From positions 1 through 21,134 of the forward strand of contig CAADGV010000003.1 of NCBI GenBank assembly GCA_900696645.1: a stretch of 21,134 nt of DNA, written 5' to 3'. The position numbers and the translations under genes are program-made. How positions within the stretch are numbered: position 1 is the first letter of the stretch; every line of letters starts with the position of its first letter. Of this stretch, positions 6,573 to 14,798 are shown one piece after another. Source of the stretch: an uncultured Chlorobiota bacterium. Its GTDB lineage: Bacteria; Bacteroidota; Ignavibacteria; UBA10030; UBA6906. The notes beneath the pieces are model-generated. The model made no database searches and was not told the origin of the DNA. It worked only from the letters and a program-made list of their open reading frames with translations.

Positions 6573-9500
6573 ATGTTCAAAGAGCTTACAGAAAGACTCT
6601 CCTATCCCGATGTAGAAAAGGAAATCCTGACATTCTGGAAAGAGAACGGGATTTTCGGGAAAAGCATTTCTACGCGTGAAGGGAAACCCGGATTCACCTT
6701 TTACGAAGGCCCGCCGACGGCGAACGGACGACCCGGCATCCACCACGTTATGAGCCGCACGCTGAAGGATCTCGTTTGCCGTTACAAAACTATGCGCGGC
6801 TTTCAGGTTCATCGCAAGGCAGGCTGGGATACGCACGGACTTCCTGTAGAGATCGAGGTTGAGAAACAGCTCGGCTTCAAACACAAGGACGAAATTGTCA
6901 AATACGGCGTTGCCGAATTCAACAGGAAGTGCCGCGAGTCTGTCTGGAAGTACAAAACAGACTGGGAACAGATGACCGAGCAGATGGGCTACTGGGTCGA
7001 TCTCTCAAAGCCGTACGTCACGTTCGAAAACAACTACATCGAGTCCGTCTGGTGGGCGCTGAAGCGGTTCTATGATGAGGGTATGATCTACAAAGGCTAC
7101 AAGATTCAGCCCTACTGCCCGCGATGTGAGACGCCCCTCTCATCACACGAAGTGTCGCTCGGCTACGACGATGTGAAAGACCCGAGCGTGTATGTGAAGA
7201 TGAAGTTGAAGTCGCAGCCTGACACATCGTTTCTCGTCTGGACCACAACGCCGTGGACGCTGATCTCGAACGTTGCTCTTGCTGTTCATCCGGGCGTTGA
7301 CTACGTGAAGGTAGAACACAAGAACGAAAAACTGATTCTTGCCGAAGCCCGTTTGAACGTTCTGGAAGGCGAATATATTGCGCTGGAGAACATAAAAGGT
7401 TCGGCACTCGCAGGATTGGAATACGAGCGGATATTCAACTATCATCCTGTAGACAAGAAAGCGCATTATGTTGTTGAGGCAGATTTCGTAACAACAGAAG
7501 ACGGCTCCGGCATTGTACACATGGCACCGGCCTACGGCGAGGATGACTATCAAATCTCGAAGCTGTACAATCTGCCGACGATCCATCCCGTGAACAAGAG
7601 CGGTGAATTTACATCAGAAGTAACCGACTTCGCCGGAAAATTTGTGAAGGATGCCGATCCTCTCATCATTCAAAATCTCAAACAACGCGGCATCCTCTAT
7701 CGCAAAGAAACGATTACGCACAGCTATCCGCATTGCTGGCGCTGCAAAACACCGCTGCTCTACTATGCACGTGAATCGTGGTACATCAGCACAACGAAGT
7801 ACGCGCAGAAGATGATTGATCTCAACAAGCAGATCAATTGGGTTCCGCCGGAAGTCGGCGAGGGACGGTTTGGTAACTGGCTTGAGGAAAACAAGGATTG
7901 GGCGCTTTCGCGTGATAGATTCTGGGGAACGCCGCTACCGATTTGGATTTGCGAAAAATGCAAAGCACAAAAGTGTGTCGGAAGTGTGGAGGAGTTCAAG
8001 AAAGGGGAGAATGTTCCCGAACCGCTCGACCTGCACAAACCGTTCGTCGATGCGGTGACGTTTGCGTGTTCTTGCGGCGGAACAATGAAGCGAACCCCGG
8101 AACTGATCGACGTCTGGTTCGATTCGGGGGCCATGTCATTTGCTCAATGGCATTATCCGTTCGAGAACAAAGAGTTGATCGACAGCGGCGAGCAGTATCC
8201 GGCCGACTTCATTTGCGAAGGCATCGATCAGACACGCGGTTGGTTCTATTCGTTGCACGCAATCGGAACGTTTCTGTTCAACAAACCGGCGTACAAGAAT
8301 CTCATCGTCAACGAACTCATTCTTGACAAGGACGGACAGAAAATGTCCAAGTCAAAAGGCAATACCGTTGACCCGTTCGCAACGATTGCGAAATACGGCG
8401 CAGATACAACACGCTGGTATCTGGTGACAACAAGTCCGCCGTGGCGCCCCACAATGTTTGACGAGGCCGGACTCGGTGAAGTGCAGCGGAAGTTCTTCGG
8501 AACTCTCGTCAACACCTATGCGTTCTTTGCCCTATACGCGAACATCGACCGGTTCACGCACGCCGAGCCGCGCATCCCTGTTTCCGAGAGACAGGAAATA
8601 GACAGATGGGTGCTTTCCGAACTGAATTCGCTGATTCGGCGGTACTCGGAATTGATGGAAGCCTACGACGTAACAAAAGCCGCAAAGGCTGTGAGTGAAT
8701 TCACAATCGATCACCTCTCGAATTGGTATGTTCGTCGGAACCGCCGCCGCTTCTGGAAAAGCGAACGGGGAAAGGATAAGACGGCGGCGTATCAGACGCT
8801 GTACGAGTGTCTCATCACGGTCGCGAAACTGACCGCGCCGTTTGCGCCGTTCATTGCCGAGGAATTGTACCGCAACCTGAATTCGGTAACGAAACGCGAA
8901 GCGGAAGAATCAGTACATCTTGCGATGATGCCGGAGGTGGAGCAACGTTCTGTTGACACCGAACTTGAATCGAAAATGGAGCGTGCGCAATTGATTGTGG
9001 AGTTGGTTCGTTCAATGCGCATGAAATCGAATCTCAAAGTCCGGCAGCCGCTGAAGCGCATCATTCTCCCCGTGGCGAATGAGGGGGAGCGGTTGCTTGT
9101 CGAGCAGGTGAAGGACGTAATCCTCGAAGAGATCAACGTAAAGGCGATAGAATTCGTCACGGATGATTCGGGGATTGTGAAGAAGAAGGCGAAGGCGAAC
9201 TTCAAGTCCATCGGCCCGAAATTCGGCAAGTCCGTAAAACAGGTGGCTGAACGGATCAAGGAGATGAGTGCCGGAGAGATCGGCCAGCTTGAGCGGAACG
9301 GTTCGTTCGAGTTACCGGTCAACGGCTCGTCGTTCAGAATCGGTGCCGAGGATGTGGAGATTGTGCGGGAAGATCTGCACGGCTGGCTTGTCGAATCCGA
9401 CCGCGGTGTCACCGTTGCCCTCGACACTGAGTTGACAGAGGAGTTGATTGCAGAGGGTTTTGCCCGGGAGTTCGTCAGCCGTGTGCAGAACATGCGGAAG

Positions 9501-9707
9501 GATGCCGGTTTCGAAGTCACCGATAGAATTGTCATCTTCTACCGATCGTCCGGGAAACTCTCCAACGCATTGCAGAAGATGCGGGAGTACATTATGACGG
9601 AAACGCTTGCTGTAGAACTGAGTCCGGAATTCAAAGCGGGTCCGCATACATCAACACAGGATATCAATGGCGAGATTGTAGAAATATCAATCGAACGTCG
9701 TGTCTAG
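6573..9707 (+). CDS. ileS: Isoleucyl-tRNA synthetase, type 2 (eukaryote-like)
   Basis: This essential class I synthetase charges tRNA-Ile in the cytosol. The 1044-aa length and sequence style (GWDTHGLPVEIEVEK, DWEQMTEQMGYWVDLS) fit the IleS2 group shared with eukaryotes, Thermus and Chlamydia. The class I first signature lies in TANGRPGIHHVMSRTLKD, where the expected H-x-G-H reads G-I-H-H (residues 55-58). The second signature KMSKSKGN is at about residue 590. The editing domain lies between, with TTTPWTL and GSGIVHMAPAYGEDDY. Cys pairs (CPRCE, CWRCK, CEKCK, CSCGG) suggest zinc-bound elements. The C terminus carries the anticodon-binding helices and the IleS2-type extension. It follows hepT by 5 bp and precedes a DksA-like gene. 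Type 2 enzymes are intrinsically less sensitive to mupirocin, and the swapped motif is the notable feature. Confidence 0.97.
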   Translation: MFKELTERLSYPDVEKEILTFWKENGIFGKSISTREGKPGFTFYEGPPTANGRPGIHHVMSRTLKDLVCRYKTMRGFQVHRKAGWDTHGLPVEIEVEKQLGFKHKDEIVKYGVAEFNRKCRESVWKYKTDWEQMTEQMGYWVDLSKPYVTFENNYIESVWWALKRFYDEGMIYKGYKIQPYCPRCETPLSSHEVSLGYDDVKDPSVYVKMKLKSQPDTSFLVWTTTPWTLISNVALAVHPGVDYVKVEHKNEKLILAEARLNVLEGEYIALENIKGSALAGLEYERIFNYHPVDKKAHYVVEADFVTTEDGSGIVHMAPAYGEDDYQISKLYNLPTIHPVNKSGEFTSEVTDFAGKFVKDADPLIIQNLKQRGILYRKETITHSYPHCWRCKTPLLYYARESWYISTTKYAQKMIDLNKQINWVPPEVGEGRFGNWLEENKDWALSRDRFWGTPLPIWICEKCKAQKCVGSVEEFKKGENVPEPLDLHKPFVDAVTFACSCGGTMKRTPELIDVWFDSGAMSFAQWHYPFENKELIDSGEQYPADFICEGIDQTRGWFYSLHAIGTFLFNKPAYKNLIVNELILDKDGQKMSKSKGNTVDPFATIAKYGADTTRWYLVTTSPPWRPTMFDEAGLGEVQRKFFGTLVNTYAFFALYANIDRFTHAEPRIPVSERQEIDRWVLSELNSLIRRYSELMEAYDVTKAAKAVSEFTIDHLSNWYVRRNRRRFWKSERGKDKTAAYQTLYECLITVAKLTAPFAPFIAEELYRNLNSVTKREAEESVHLAMMPEVEQRSVDTELESKMERAQLIVELVRSMRMKSNLKVRQPLKRIILPVANEGERLLVEQVKDVILEEINVKAIEFVTDDSGIVKKKAKANFKSIGPKFGKSVKQVAERIKEMSAGEIGQLERNGSFELPVNGSSFRIGAEDVEIVREDLHGWLVESDRGVTVALDTELTEELIAEGFAREFVSRVQNMRKDAGFEVTDRIVIFYRSSGKLSNALQKMREYIMTETLAVELSPEFKAGPHTSTQDINGEIVEISIERRV

Positions 9708-9741
9708 CTGTTCATCTATCTCATAAAGGAGCACAAAGTCG

Positions 9742-10329
9742 ATGGCGAAAAAGGGATCGAAATCAGTGGTCAAATCTACAGTGGCGATTATGAAAGAGAA
9801 GGCAGCAAAGCGGGCGAAGCAAACGAAGCGGCCCAAGGCCGGGTCAATCAAGCGTTCAACTGCCAAGCCGGTAAAAAAATCCGTCACCGCAAAAGTGAAG
9901 CAGCCCGTTCCTACCAAGCAATACAGTGAACGCGATCTGAAGCATTTCAAGGAAATCATCCTTGAGAAAAAGAAGGAAATGATGGAAGAGCTCGAAACGC
10001 TCAAAGAGACGATGATGGACGTGACAACAGGCGAATACGTGAGCGAGAGTTCAACCTACTCGCTACACATGGAGCAGGGAACGGATGCTATGGAGCGAGA
10101 GAAAACGTTTCTCTTTGCGTCCCGCGGCAGCAAGTTCGTGAATCAACTGGATGACGCTCTTGTGCGAATCGAGAACGGCACCTACGGTGTATGCAGAGTG
10201 TGCCAGCTTCTGGTTCCGAAAGAGCGTCTGGAGGCCGTACCGACAGCGCAAACATGCGCAGAGTACAAGAACACCAATGTTCCCTGTGAGCGCGGCCGTA
10301 TAGCGCTGGCAAAAATGAAAAAGCACTGA
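9742..10329 (+). CDS. TraR/DksA family zinc-finger-like regulator with Lys-rich N-terminal extension
   Basis: The 195-aa protein has two parts. Residues 1-60 are very basic and of low complexity (K, A, S, T repeats such as KSVVKSTVAIMKEKAAKRAK), probably disordered and nucleic-acid binding. From about 61 comes a DksA-like coiled coil (YSERDLKHFKEIILEKKKE) and a TraR/DksA C-terminal finger ENGTYGVCRVC...RLEAVPTAQTC. Three of the four usual zinc cysteines are present (C151, C154, C172), while the fourth position is Tyr175 with an extra Cys182 nearby. DksA-type proteins bind RNA polymerase through its secondary channel and tune transcription, often with ppGpp, but the acidic coiled-coil tip residues were not verified here. 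AAAGGAG precedes the ATG. The lspA GTG lies 7 bp past its stop. Confidence 0.88.
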   Translation: MAKKGSKSVVKSTVAIMKEKAAKRAKQTKRPKAGSIKRSTAKPVKKSVTAKVKQPVPTKQYSERDLKHFKEIILEKKKEMMEELETLKETMMDVTTGEYVSESSTYSLHMEQGTDAMEREKTFLFASRGSKFVNQLDDALVRIENGTYGVCRVCQLLVPKERLEAVPTAQTCAEYKNTNVPCERGRIALAKMKKH

Positions 10330-10336
10330 GGTTTGC

Positions 10337-10966
10337 GTGCGTGTTCTGTGGCTCACGTTTGCTATTGTTATTGTTGATCAAGTCTCAAAACTTCTGGTCA
10401 AGGGAATCAGCATTCCCTGGCTCGGAATCAACATTCAGGGTATGCGATACGGGTATAGCACTCCCGTGCTGGGCGATTTTTTTCGCCTCACCTATATCGA
10501 AAATCCGGGCATGGCCTTCGGCATTGATATCGGGGGAAAACTTTTCTTCTCTCTCTTTTCGATCATCCTGAGTATCGGTATCCTCTACTATTTGTATCGG
10601 GGAAGGACGGAACCGCTGGGATTCCGGATTTCCCTCTCACTCATTCTCGGCGGAGCAATCGGAAATCTCATCGACAGAACCTTCTACGGCGTTCTCTTCG
10701 GTGAGGGGCCGTTGTTTCATGGCAGGGTCGTGGATTTTTTCGACGTAGACTTCTTCAATATCAACATTCTCGGATATTCTCTCACGCGATGGCCGGTGTT
10801 CAATGTTGCAGATGCTGCGGTTACGGTGGGCATCGTGCTGTTGTTGTTCGTGCATCGTCCGCACGAAGCAGCCAAAGAGGATATTCCGCCGCCGGTATTT
10901 CAAGAGACCCCCTCTGACGAAACCCGCCTTCCTTCTCCTGCCGAATCAAACAAAGCTCCACGTTAG
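10337..10966 (+). CDS. lspA: Lipoprotein signal peptidase (signal peptidase II)
   Basis: LspA is the inner-membrane aspartic protease that cuts the signal peptide of diacylglyceryl-modified prolipoproteins. The protein shows four hydrophobic segments and both catalytic aspartates: D113 in GNLIDR and D159 in FNVADAAVTVG. The conserved N-terminal DQVSK and ENPGMAFG motifs are also present. It is longer than E. coli LspA (209 versus about 164 aa) because of an inserted loop before the last helix (VDFFDVDFFNINILGYSL) and a Pro/Glu-rich cytoplasmic tail, features seen in Bacteroidetes-group enzymes. The start is GTG at 10337, placed just after TGAGG that overlaps the preceding stop. Its substrates include lipoproteins like those encoded at the right end of this window. 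Confidence 0.96.
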   Translation: MRVLWLTFAIVIVDQVSKLLVKGISIPWLGINIQGMRYGYSTPVLGDFFRLTYIENPGMAFGIDIGGKLFFSLFSIILSIGILYYLYRGRTEPLGFRISLSLILGGAIGNLIDRTFYGVLFGEGPLFHGRVVDFFDVDFFNINILGYSLTRWPVFNVADAAVTVGIVLLLFVHRPHEAAKEDIPPPVFQETPSDETRLPSPAESNKAPR

Positions 10967-10981
10967 AGTCACCCTCCGCCA

Positions 10982-11944
10982 ATGCCCACTGAAGTTGAGA
11001 TCATCGTTCCTTCGGGCAAGAAGAAAGAAAGGCTCGATGTCTTTCTCACGCATCATATCGAGAATGCAACGCGCAACAAGGTTCAGCGCGCTATTGAGCA
11101 AGGAATGGTTCTGGTGGACGGCAAGGCCGTCCGGCCAAGTCATCAAGTCAATCCCGGCGAACGAATCCACATCGTCCTTCCAAAGCCACCTCCTCAAAAG
11201 GCTCTGCCCGAGAACATTCCTCTTGACATCCTTTATGAGGACGACGATGTGCTTGTGGTGAACAAGCCTGCCGGTATGGTAACGCATCCGGCGCACGGAA
11301 ACTACACCGGCACCCTGGTAAACGCGCTGCTGTATCATTGTAACCATCTCTCGACGCTGAACGATGCGACTCGTCCCGGCATAGTCCATCGATTGGACAA
11401 GGACACATCGGGTCTGATGGTGATTGCCAAGACGGACGCGGCCCATGTGAAGCTTGCAAAGCAGTTTGCCGATCGTACGGTTAAGCGGGAATACTGGGCG
11501 TTGGTGTGGGGACTCTTCAAAGAACGAAGGGGAGTTATCGAAGCTTCGTTGGGGAGAAGCAAGTCCGACAGGAAAAAGATTGCTGTTGTCGCGAATGGCA
11601 AACACGCAGTCACGGAATACGAGGTTGTTGAAGAATACAACTATCTCTCTTTGATAAGGCTTAAACTCCGAACGGGCCGAACCCACCAGATTCGTGTTCA
11701 CCTTGCCCACATTAACCACCCCGTTTTCGGCGACCCGACCTACAGTGGTCGCCAGATCGTTACCGGGCCGGAATCCCCCCGGCAAAAGGCCCAAGTTCAG
11801 CAGTTACTCAGGCTCATTTTACGTCAATCGCTTCACGCTAAGACCATTGGCTTCATCCACCCCAAAACGCAGAAGGAAGTTTTTTTTGATTCCGACGTTC
11901 CTGCCGATTTTTCGTTAGTTTTAGCCCATTTGAGAGCACAGTAG
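10982..11944 (+). CDS. rluD: Large-subunit rRNA pseudouridine synthase, RluD/RluA family
   Basis: An N-terminal S4 RNA-binding domain (about 15-65: RLDVFLTHHIENATRNKVQR, AIEQGMVLVDGKAV) is followed by the pseudouridine synthase catalytic domain. The catalytic Asp is D139 in HRLDKDTSGLMVIAK, and RTGRTHQIRVHLAHINHPVFGD is the conserved late block (core TGRTHQIRVHLA). The combination of S4 domain and this motif matches RluD, which makes pseudouridines in helix 69 of 23S rRNA, though RluC-type specificity cannot be excluded from sequence alone. It starts 15 bp after lspA without a visible ribosome site, consistent with coupled translation. The lspA-rluD order is widely conserved. It appears to end the operon; no strong terminator was found after it. 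Confidence 0.92.
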   Translation: MPTEVEIIVPSGKKKERLDVFLTHHIENATRNKVQRAIEQGMVLVDGKAVRPSHQVNPGERIHIVLPKPPPQKALPENIPLDILYEDDDVLVVNKPAGMVTHPAHGNYTGTLVNALLYHCNHLSTLNDATRPGIVHRLDKDTSGLMVIAKTDAAHVKLAKQFADRTVKREYWALVWGLFKERRGVIEASLGRSKSDRKKIAVVANGKHAVTEYEVVEEYNYLSLIRLKLRTGRTHQIRVHLAHINHPVFGDPTYSGRQIVTGPESPRQKAQVQQLLRLILRQSLHAKTIGFIHPKTQKEVFFDSDVPADFSLVLAHLRAQ

Positions 11945-11977
11945 TTACTTTTCGATTTCGTGTTCCCCATCACCGAT

Positions 11978-12006
11978 TTGCATTCTACAAAGTTATTTTT
12001 TATGTT
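11978..12006 (+). promoter_or_regulatory. Predicted promoter of the first barrel/secreted-protein module
   Basis: TTGCAT (11978-11983), 17 nt and TATGTT (12001-12006) match the promoter form seen elsewhere in the window. It would give a leader of about 170 nt before the ATG at 12183. The rest of this AT-rich stretch showed only a small palindrome at 12119-12132. Confidence 0.4.
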
Positions 12007-12118
12007 AGTCGTAAATTTCAGCGTGATGGGTTCTAATCTTCCGGCTTACAAAGCTACATTCCGCTCTTCAAGCTGCAATTCAGTTTTTTTACATCAAAGC
12101 AAAGCAAGTGGGGTATAA

Positions 12119-12132
12119 CCGGATTAGTCCGG
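12119..12132. other. Short palindromic hairpin in the leader of module 1
   Basis: CCGGA-TTAG-TCCGG forms a perfect 5-bp stem with a 4-nt loop about 50 nt before the start codon at 12183. It could be a leader hairpin or an operator half-site. No role is proven. Confidence 0.3.
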
Positions 12133-12182
12133 TCGAACAGTGCTGCGATGGGTCAAGTATGCACACCGCGTCAGGGGTTCAC

Positions 12183-13121
12183 ATGGAACACATAGGCTCA
12201 GAGAACATCAGGAAACCGGCTTTGGCACTTTTTGTTGGTGTTGTTCTGCTGATTGGCGGAACAACAGCATCGGCCCAATCCCGATTCGAAGTAACCATCC
12301 AGCAGTTCAACAGCGATGAAGTTCGCGGCTACGTGCAGCCCCTTGGGGATATGTTCGGTGCGAACATGAATGCAGGTCTGTCTCACTCGGCCGATGTCGG
12401 GAAAGATGGCTTCCATTTTCGTATTGATATTGTTGGGATGATCTCTGTTGTCAGCGACGAGCACAGAAGTTACACCGCAACATTGCCTTCCGGATTTATC
12501 CCGCAGGGAGGATCGTACCAAACCGCCACTGTCTTTGGCGGTGCCGGAACCACGTTCAAGGATGCAAATTCGGGACTTGAGTACAGGGGTTCGGACGGAG
12601 TGTTCAGCACAAGTTTGTTTCCGTTGTTCGTTCCTCAGGTAACCATCGGGACACTTTTTGGTACGCAAGCAATGGTGCGCTATATCTATATCCCTTCGCT
12701 TTCGGGCGGGAAGTTGCCAAGTTCCCGTTTGTGGGGCGTTGGAATGCGCCACAGCATCAGTCAGTATTTCGGGGCAACTCCTCCCTTCGACGCGGCTGTT
12801 GCATTCTTCTACTCCGATTTCTCGCTGGGAAATATAGTGGAGTTGCAGGGCACGGTTGTCGATCTGCAGATCAGCAAATCGGTTCTGCTCTTCACATTCT
12901 ATGGCGGCATAGCGGTTCAGCAGAGTTCAATGGAACTCCGCTACAACCATCAGGCAACTTCAGCATCAAACTCCAATCTTGTCGATGTTGCTCTTAGCGG
13001 GGGAAACACCTTCCGGGTAACGACCGGACTACAAATAGACCTGCAGGCAGTTCGACTCTTTGCGGACGCAAACTTTGGCCGCATTCAACACTTTACAGGA
13101 GGAATCGGTTTTGGTCTCTAA
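12183..13121 (+). CDS. DUF6588-like outer-membrane protein, module 1
   Basis: The protein has 312 aa. A signal peptide (hydrophobic LALFVGVVLLIGGTTASAQ, cleavage after about residue 31) is followed by a beta-rich sequence with alternating hydrophobics and a C terminus ending GGIGFGL, like an outer-membrane barrel. The segment GYVQPLGDMFGANMNAGLSH resembles the start of DUF6588 proteins, whose function is unknown. It is a clear paralogue of the gene at 13847 with shared blocks such as LEYRGSDG, FVPQVTIG, GVGMRHSISQYF and LFADANFG. The start at 12183 is chosen because AGGGG lies 5 nt upstream and the signal peptide begins there; ATGs at 12108 and 12159 would extend it by up to 25 unlikely residues. 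It overlaps the next gene by 11 bp. Confidence 0.78.
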   Translation: MEHIGSENIRKPALALFVGVVLLIGGTTASAQSRFEVTIQQFNSDEVRGYVQPLGDMFGANMNAGLSHSADVGKDGFHFRIDIVGMISVVSDEHRSYTATLPSGFIPQGGSYQTATVFGGAGTTFKDANSGLEYRGSDGVFSTSLFPLFVPQVTIGTLFGTQAMVRYIYIPSLSGGKLPSSRLWGVGMRHSISQYFGATPPFDAAVAFFYSDFSLGNIVELQGTVVDLQISKSVLLFTFYGGIAVQQSSMELRYNHQATSASNSNLVDVALSGGNTFRVTTGLQIDLQAVRLFADANFGRIQHFTGGIGFGL

Positions 13122-13707
13122 ACGATTAGTGAATCTCTGCAGGCCGCGCATCGAGACGCTATCCGTCGGGTTGGCGGCAGTTCTTCTATCTCTCTCGACA
13201 ATCGGTTCATCCTGCGTTAATGAGAATGCCCACGTGTCTGTAAATCTTTCACCGATTGTTGGCAGATACAAGTTAGGCACAAACCCGACGTTTTTCGGGA
13301 CAATCACGGTGAAACTCGACAGCATTGTCGCAAGGGATTACAAGAACAAGATCAGACAGGGCAGAATTTACGATCTCAAAGTCAGGGTTGAAGGGGAATA
13401 TGGCGGGGAAGTAGCCGGAATTGCGGCAGTTCAAGCAGGAAACGGCGACCCGAAACAAATTTTGCGATTTCCGAGAACAGGTTCTGTGAACTGGTCTGTG
13501 TACCGCCAGCCACAATCCTTGCTTGGCAACTCGATATATCTCCTTCCCCAGCCGGAAGGCATTAACGAACTTCTTTCAGCCCTTTTAGCAAAACCCCTCC
13601 CCGATATCACCTTCTCAGTGGTCGGAACGCTCAGTATTGCGCCTGTACCTGACAATTTGTATGTTGTCGTCGAAGTCTATCTGCAGGCTGACGCTGAAAT
13701 AAACTGA
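13111..13707 (+). CDS. Small secreted or lipid-anchored protein, module 1
   Basis: This unrecognised protein has 198 aa if started at TTG 13111. That start is chosen because a perfect AGGAGG (13097-13102) lies 8 nt before it, inside the end of the preceding barrel gene; an in-frame ATG at 13060 lies deep in that gene. An N-terminal hydrophobic segment (LSVGLAAVLLSLSTIGSS) ends in Cys-Val-Asn, a possible lipid-attachment cysteine, but the lipobox is not canonical. The remainder is beta-rich, with RIYDLKVRVEGEYGGEVAG as the most conserved block shared with its paralogue at 14799 and the ending VEVYLQADAE. Pairing with the barrel protein suggests the two act together at the outer membrane. That is inferred only from the repeated gene order. 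Confidence 0.75.
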   Translation: MVSKRLVNLCRPRIETLSVGLAAVLLSLSTIGSSCVNENAHVSVNLSPIVGRYKLGTNPTFFGTITVKLDSIVARDYKNKIRQGRIYDLKVRVEGEYGGEVAGIAAVQAGNGDPKQILRFPRTGSVNWSVYRQPQSLLGNSIYLLPQPEGINELLSALLAKPLPDITFSVVGTLSIAPVPDNLYVVVEVYLQADAEIN

Positions 13708-13726
13708 ACGTGTCGGGGGCTCCTTT

Positions 13727-13760
13727 GCCGTGTGAAGCGATTGCACGCGGCGTTCTCTTT
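13727..13760 (+). terminator. Possible terminator after module 1
   Basis: GCCGTGTG (13727-13734) pairs with CACGCGGC (13744-13751) over 8 bp with one G-U pair and a 9-nt loop, 20 nt past the stop codon. The following GTTCTCTTT is only moderately T-rich, so termination may be partial. Confidence 0.45.
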
Positions 13761-13775
13761 CCACAAAGATGTGTG

Positions 13776-13804
13776 TTGTCTTGCAACTCGACAGTGTGTA
13801 AGAT
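13776..13804 (+). promoter_or_regulatory. Predicted promoter of module 2
   Basis: TTGTCT (13776-13781), a 17-nt spacer and TAAGAT (13799-13804) lie about 42 nt before the ATG at 13847, which has its own AGGGAG ribosome site. This would make module 2 independently transcribed. Confidence 0.45.
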
Positions 13805-13846
13805 AGTCCACCAAATCAAGTTTCAATAACTATCCAGGGAGTTTGT

Positions 13847-14755
13847 ATGAAGGAACGTTTACAATATGTTTTCGTTCGTGGCGGAGTTGCTCTGTTCACC
13901 CTTGCACTTCTTGCAACGGGAATACGGGCCGAATCGAACTTCGAGAAAATCATCAGACAGCAGAATGCGGAGAATGCCAAAGGGTACGTTCAGCCGATCG
14001 CCGACATCTTCGGAGCGAATATGAACGCAGGCTTCTCGCGCAATGCGAAGCTCCCCGCGTCAGGTTTCAATTTCAGACTCGACATTATCGGCATGGCTGC
14101 ACTCGTCGGGTCTGATCAAGAGACGTATATGGCAACAGATCCGTGGGGCAGAAAATTTCAAACTGCAACGATTCTCGGAAAGAAGGGCGGCGCAAGCCCC
14201 AACCCAATCGATCCGGCTAATCCCGCTCTCGAATATCGCGGCTCGGACGGAATTATCAACACATCCATCTTTCCGTTTGCGGCTCCGCAAGTAACTATCG
14301 GGCACATCTATGGTACGGAAGCCATCATCCGGTATGTTCCGATTCCTGAAATCAGCAGCGCGAATCTTCCCAAAATCACATTGTTCGGTGCAGGTGTGCG
14401 CCACAGCCTGAGCCAGTATTTCGATGCCATACCTCTCGACATGGCCGGCGGGTTCATGTACAACAGCTTCACCGTTGGGGAGTTCATAACCATAAAGGGA
14501 TGGGCTATCGCAGCACACGCAAGCAAGGAACTCTCCATCCTGGTTCTCTACGGCGGCATTCAATACGAGAAGAGCACGCTGACACTCACGTACAAATCCA
14601 CGGGGGGGGAAGACGTGAACATCGATCTCGAGGGATCCAATGTTGTTCGCGCGACACTTGGCGCCGGACTGAATCTCGGCATCCTCAAGATCTTTGCTGA
14701 CGCCAACTTCGGCGCGCTGACCAGCTTTACCGCGGGCATCGGGTTCGGTTTTTGA
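13847..14755 (+). CDS. DUF6588-like outer-membrane protein, module 2
   Basis: This 302-aa paralogue of the gene at 12183 shares the same layout: signal peptide (LFTLALLATGIRA, cleavage after about residue 28), the segment AKGYVQPIADIFGANMNAGFSR, then beta-rich sequence with LEYRGSDGIINTSIFPFAAP, GAGVRHSLSQYFDAIPL, ILVLYGGIQYEKSTL and FADANFGALTSF. It ends in GIGFGF with a terminal Phe, as expected for a barrel inserted by the BAM machinery. Similarity to module 1 runs over the full length, so the two arose by duplication, but they have diverged strongly outside the blocks. It is followed 43 bp later by a paralogue of the small secreted gene. Function is unknown. Confidence 0.78.
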   Translation: MKERLQYVFVRGGVALFTLALLATGIRAESNFEKIIRQQNAENAKGYVQPIADIFGANMNAGFSRNAKLPASGFNFRLDIIGMAALVGSDQETYMATDPWGRKFQTATILGKKGGASPNPIDPANPALEYRGSDGIINTSIFPFAAPQVTIGHIYGTEAIIRYVPIPEISSANLPKITLFGAGVRHSLSQYFDAIPLDMAGGFMYNSFTVGEFITIKGWAIAAHASKELSILVLYGGIQYEKSTLTLTYKSTGGEDVNIDLEGSNVVRATLGAGLNLGILKIFADANFGALTSFTAGIGFGF

Positions 14756-14798
14756 TGTATGAGAATTTAAATAATCGAAATTATTCAGAGGAGAGAGT

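Noticed and set aside
8792-9535. A 247-residue open frame antisense to the end of ileS
   Set aside because: Serine/threonine-rich composition typical of a shadow frame; the plus strand encodes the conserved synthetase C terminus.
10946-11794. A 282-residue open frame antisense to rluD
   Set aside because: rluD on the plus strand shows all catalytic motifs and the antisense product has no recognisable features.
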